In this document: positions 4,957-6,946 of the stretch, one piece after another
Layout: each line of letters begins with the position of its first letter
Position numbering within the stretch: the stretch's first letter is position 1
NCBI GenBank assembly: GCA_964431545.1
Contig: CAYSLC010000257.1
Coordinates: forward strand, 1-6,946
Direction of reading: 5' to 3'
From: CAYSLC01 sp964431545
GTDB lineage: Bacteria; Desulfobacterota; Desulfobacteria; Desulfobacterales; JAABSP01
Length of the DNA stretch: 6,946 nucleotides
Position numbers and translations under genes: made by a program
Notes under the pieces: model-generated
What the model saw: the letters and a program-made list of their open reading frames with translations, nothing else
Database searches by the model: none
What the model was told of the DNA's origin: nothing

Positions 4957-5037
4957 ATGGTTTCCGCTTGCGGCACATCGATTGGATCGCTCACCCCCCC
5001 TTGGTTCCGGGGATCGGCCGTTCGGGGGGGTGCATGA
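4957..5037 (+). CDS. Putative 26-residue leader peptide ahead of glgA
   Basis: ATG at 4957 follows AAAGGAG (4944-4950) with a 6-nt gap, the best ribosome binding site in this region. It opens a frame of 26 codons (beginning MVSACGTSIG, ending AVRGGA) that stops at TGA 5035-5037, overlapping the ATG of glgA at 5034 as ATGA. The gene for the synthase has no proper Shine-Dalgarno of its own, so translation of this ORF is probably what delivers ribosomes to it. The peptide has no recognisable domain and no run of one amino acid, which argues against classical amino-acid attenuation. The alternative is that one base is missing from the C7 or G7 tract inside it: a single added base in either would fuse this ORF in frame to glgA. 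The fused protein would have an odd, non-family N-terminus, so I favour a real leader ORF. Confidence 0.55.
   Translation: MVSACGTSIGSLTPPWFRGSAVRGGA
4992..5032 (+). promoter_or_regulatory. C7/G7 hairpin covering the glgA translation start region
   Basis: CACCCCCCC (4992-5000) pairs perfectly with GGGGGGGTG (5024-5032) to give a 9-bp, nearly all G-C stem with a 23-nt loop. The right arm ends one base before the glgA ATG (5034) and holds the only purine-rich sequence upstream of it. The whole hairpin lies inside the leader ORF, so a ribosome translating that ORF would melt it. This is a layout suited to translational coupling. Confidence 0.5.
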
Positions 5038-6599
5038 CGATCCGGACCGCGCCCCGCGTCCTGATGGTGACGCCCGAGATCACCTACCTGCCGCCCCAGG
5101 CCGGGGGGTTCGCCAAATACTACAGGGCCAAGGCCGGGGGACTGGCCGATGTCACCGCCGGGCTGTTGAAGACCCTCCAGGACAAAGGGGCGGATGCCCA
5201 TTTGGCCATCCCCTTCTACCGGCCCATGTTCAAGAGCGGGCTTCCCGAATCGATCCGCAAATCCCTGGGGACTCTCCTGGAGACCCTGCCGGAGAACCGG
5301 ATCCACCTGGTGGAAAACGACCGGTTCACCCACATGGAGAGCGTCTACTCCTTCGACGGGCTGGAGAACACCCGGATCTCGCTGGCCTTCCAGGCGGAGG
5401 TGATCCGGCGGATCGTGCCGTCCGTCCGGCCCGATCTGATCCACTGCCACGACTGGATGACGGGCCTGATCCCGGCCTGGGCCAAGGTGGAAAAGATCCC
5501 TTCGCTTTTCACCCTCCACAACATCCACACCGTAAAAAGCACCATGGCCATGATGGAGGAGCACGGCCTTTTGCCGAAGGGCTTCTGGAACCACCTCTAT
5601 TTCGAGCGGATGCCCGCCGGATACCGGGAGTCGAGAGAGAACAACCGGGTGGAGTACATGACCAGCGGCATCTTCGCCGCCGAGTATGCCAGCACCGTGA
5701 GCGAGACCTTTTTGCGGGAGATCATCGACGGAAAACACGACTTCGTCGAAAGGACGATCCAGGAGGAGCTGGCCAGAAAATACGGCGACGGCCGGGCCGT
5801 GGGGATCCTCAACGCCCCGGACCCCGGCTTCAATCCGGCCGGGGACGGAACCCTCTTTCGCCCCTACACCCCCCTGACCCATGTCGAGGGCAAGCGGACC
5901 AACAAGCAGTTTCTTCAGGTCGCCCTGGGGCTCTCCCCGGACCCGGACGCCCCGTTGTTCTTCTGGCCTTCGCGTCTCGACTCCCTCCAGAAAGGGAGCC
6001 GGCTTTTGGCCGAGATTCTTCCGGACATGATCGGCGGCAACGACCCCCATCCCCAGGTGATCTTCGTTGCCGACGGCGACTTCCAGGCCCGGTTCAAGGA
6101 GATGGTCCGATTCAATTGCCTGGAGAACCGGGTGGCCGTCTGCGACTTCGACGAACACCTATCCCATCTCGGCTACGGGGCCGCCGATTTCGTCCTGATG
6201 CCCTCCCGGTTCGAACCCTGCGGCCTGCCCCAGATGATCGGGGCCCTTTACGGCGCCCTGCCCGTGGCCCACAAAACCGGCGGGATCTGCGACACCGTCA
6301 CCCCCCTCGACCCGGAAAAGAACCGCGGCAACGGCTTTCTTTTCGACACCTACAGCCCCGAGGGCCTGGCCGGCGCCGTCAACCAGGCCCTCGCCTTCCA
6401 CCGCCTGCCCCAGGATACCAGACAGGCCCAGATCCGACGGATCATGGCGGACGCCGCCGACCGGTTCAACCACGAAACCACCTGCGGTAAATATATCAAA
6501 CTCTACGAACAGATCCTGGAACGGCCCCTGGGCGCAAAGCCACCTCCCCGGGCCCGTCGGTCCGATCCCGGGACCCTGTCCGAAAGCGTCGGTGCCTGA
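5034..6599 (+). CDS. glgA: Glycogen synthase, ADP-glucose type (GT5)
   Basis: This 521-residue cytoplasmic enzyme should transfer glucose from ADP-glucose to the non-reducing end of a growing alpha-1,4-glucan. The N-terminal GT5 domain begins with RVLMVTPEI (8-16). The glucosyl-donor-binding loop K33-A-G-G-L-A-D-V40 replaces the usual KTGGLGDV and sits about 18 residues later than in E. coli GlgA because of an insertion (YLPPQAGGFAKYYRA). H137-C-H-D-W141 is the conserved HxHDW motif. The C-terminal GT-B half contains SRLDSLQKGSRLL and the diagnostic PSRFEPCGLPQ with E394, then KTGGICDTV. Length is a little above the roughly 480 residues usual for the family. The start at 5034 is preferred because it places the first beta-strand at the normal distance; a TTG at 4968 would add 22 residues and has no well-placed ribosome binding site. 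Translation appears coupled to the leader ORF. No other glg gene is in the window. Confidence 0.9.
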   Translation: MTIRTAPRVLMVTPEITYLPPQAGGFAKYYRAKAGGLADVTAGLLKTLQDKGADAHLAIPFYRPMFKSGLPESIRKSLGTLLETLPENRIHLVENDRFTHMESVYSFDGLENTRISLAFQAEVIRRIVPSVRPDLIHCHDWMTGLIPAWAKVEKIPSLFTLHNIHTVKSTMAMMEEHGLLPKGFWNHLYFERMPAGYRESRENNRVEYMTSGIFAAEYASTVSETFLREIIDGKHDFVERTIQEELARKYGDGRAVGILNAPDPGFNPAGDGTLFRPYTPLTHVEGKRTNKQFLQVALGLSPDPDAPLFFWPSRLDSLQKGSRLLAEILPDMIGGNDPHPQVIFVADGDFQARFKEMVRFNCLENRVAVCDFDEHLSHLGYGAADFVLMPSRFEPCGLPQMIGALYGALPVAHKTGGICDTVTPLDPEKNRGNGFLFDTYSPEGLAGAVNQALAFHRLPQDTRQAQIRRIMADAADRFNHETTCGKYIKLYEQILERPLGAKPPPRARRSDPGTLSESVGA

Positions 6600-6603
6600 A
6601 TCT

Positions 6604-6769
6604 GAATCCGGATTTTCAGGATGATGTTCGGGATTTTCAGGATCGACCCTGCAAAATGCCGCAATTCCTAATCCCATCAACCCGGCCGGCTGATCCTTCC
6701 CGCGGTTCCCACGGAATTTGCACGGATTATCCTGAAAATCCTGCCAAATAATCCCGGCCATCCGGATTC
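6604..6769 (+). repeat. 166-bp terminal-inverted-repeat element, copy B (MITE-like)
   Basis: The ends GAATCCGGAT (6604-6613) and ATCCGGATTC (6760-6769) are perfect 10-bp inverted repeats. Inside, GGATTTTCAGGAT occurs twice (6610-6622 and 6631-6643, 21 bp apart) and once inverted as ATCCTGAAAATCC (6729-6741). Both ends match copy A at 1863-2027 in the opposite orientation, and the lengths differ by one base. It begins five bases after the glgA stop and carries no gene. As RNA it could fold into a long stem that ends or stabilises the glgA transcript. Confidence 0.65.
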
Positions 6770-6812
6770 GAAATAAGGGTGGCGATGTCGCTTTTCATCC
6801 ACCAAAAGGAAA

Positions 6813-6841
6813 TTGCACATCTCCGTATAAATCGCTATATT
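6813..6841 (+). promoter_or_regulatory. Candidate sigma-70 promoter for the last gene
   Basis: TTGCAC (6813-6818) and TATATT (6836-6841) are separated by exactly 17 bp, in a locally A+T-rich stretch. The -10 box matches consensus at five of six bases; the -35 box keeps only the TTG. It would start transcription near 6848, about 30 bases before the ATG at 6878. Confidence 0.5.
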
Positions 6842-6850
6842 GAGGGAAAA

Positions 6851-6865
6851 TTCGAATCTGGATGG
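6851..6865 (-). repeat. Inverted copy of the element B end sequence
   Basis: TTCGAATCTGGATGG matches the reverse complement of 6758-6772 at 14 of 15 bases. The two arms enclose the candidate promoter at 6813-6841. It may be a partial element end or a repeated regulator site. Confidence 0.4.
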
Positions 6866-6877
6866 TGAATGGGAAAG

Positions 6878-6946
6878 ATGGATCGAGACGTATCGGAACA
6901 CAATCTGATCCCCTGGCACCGCCTGTTCGGGCTGACGCTCACCGAC
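6878..6946 (+). CDS. 5' part of an uncharacterised conserved protein
   Basis: The window ends after 23 codons, reading MDRDVSEHNLIPWHRLFGLT then LTD. The 'LIPWHRLFG...LTD' pattern resembles the N-terminus of a family of uncharacterised proteins that I recall mainly from deltaproteobacteria; no function can be given from this fragment. The start at 6878 has GGGAAAG directly upstream but too close to be ideal. ATG at 6869 is in frame and would add three residues. The frame runs open to the window edge, and a plausible promoter lies 37-65 bases upstream. Confidence 0.55.
   Translation, partial: MDRDVSEHNLIPWHRLFGLTLTD

Noticed and set aside
4968..5033. TTG at 4968 as the start of glgA
   Set aside because: The Shine-Dalgarno at 4944-4950 is about 17 bases away, too far, and the 22 added residues do not resemble a glycogen synthase N-terminus. 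ATG 5034 fits the family better.
4584..6158. Antisense ORF of 524 codons opposite the kinase end and glgA
   Set aside because: It is rich in Gly, Pro and Arg with no recognisable domain, and lies opposite a clearly conserved enzyme. Long stop-free antisense frames are expected in GC-rich genes.

Overview
This is a GC-rich bacterial window with tightly packed genes, all read on the + strand. It holds a sensory and signalling cluster followed by a glycogen synthase gene. The PAS-LuxR regulator with its charged N-terminal helix, the ADP-glucose-type synthase with an insertion before its K-A-G-G-L loop, and the start of a 'LIPWHRLFG...LTD' protein together suggest a member of the Desulfobacterota (deltaproteobacterial, sulfate-reducer-like). 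That placement is an inference from family resemblance, not a demonstrated assignment.

Layout. 61-1596 is a cytoplasmic PAS-PAS-coiled coil-LuxR transcription regulator. 1597-2046 is a gene-free gap; its second half is a 165-bp terminal-inverted-repeat element (1863-2027) ending just before the ribosome binding site of the next gene. 2047-3357 is a compact three-gene operon: a stand-alone PAS protein (TTG start), a degenerate receiver with Asn at the phosphorylation position, and an intact single-domain receiver joined to it by an ATGA overlap. A 226-bp gap rich in small repeats precedes 3584-4720, a soluble PAS histidine kinase of the NarX/DegS class (HisKA_3 plus HATPase_c). 4721-5033 is a complex regulatory region: a 71-nt multi-part hairpin, a perfect TATAAT box, a second hairpin, and a 26-codon leader ORF with a strong ribosome binding site. 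The leader's stop overlaps the ATG of glgA (5034-6599) as ATGA. Downstream of glgA lies a second 166-bp copy of the terminal-inverted-repeat element (6604-6769) in opposite orientation. The window ends in the first 23 codons of another gene.

How the parts may work together. The kinase could phosphorylate the intact receiver; the pseudo-receiver and PAS-only protein could act as accessory or titrating partners. Neither receiver has an output domain. The only DNA-binding domain in the window is the LuxR helix-turn-helix of the first gene, which has PAS domains where a NarL-type regulator would have a receiver. A link between this signalling set and glycogen synthesis is suggested only by proximity.

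The points most worth a second look are the leader ORF with a C7/G7 hairpin in front of glgA, the pair of size-matched inverted elements, and the pseudo-receiver/receiver pair.
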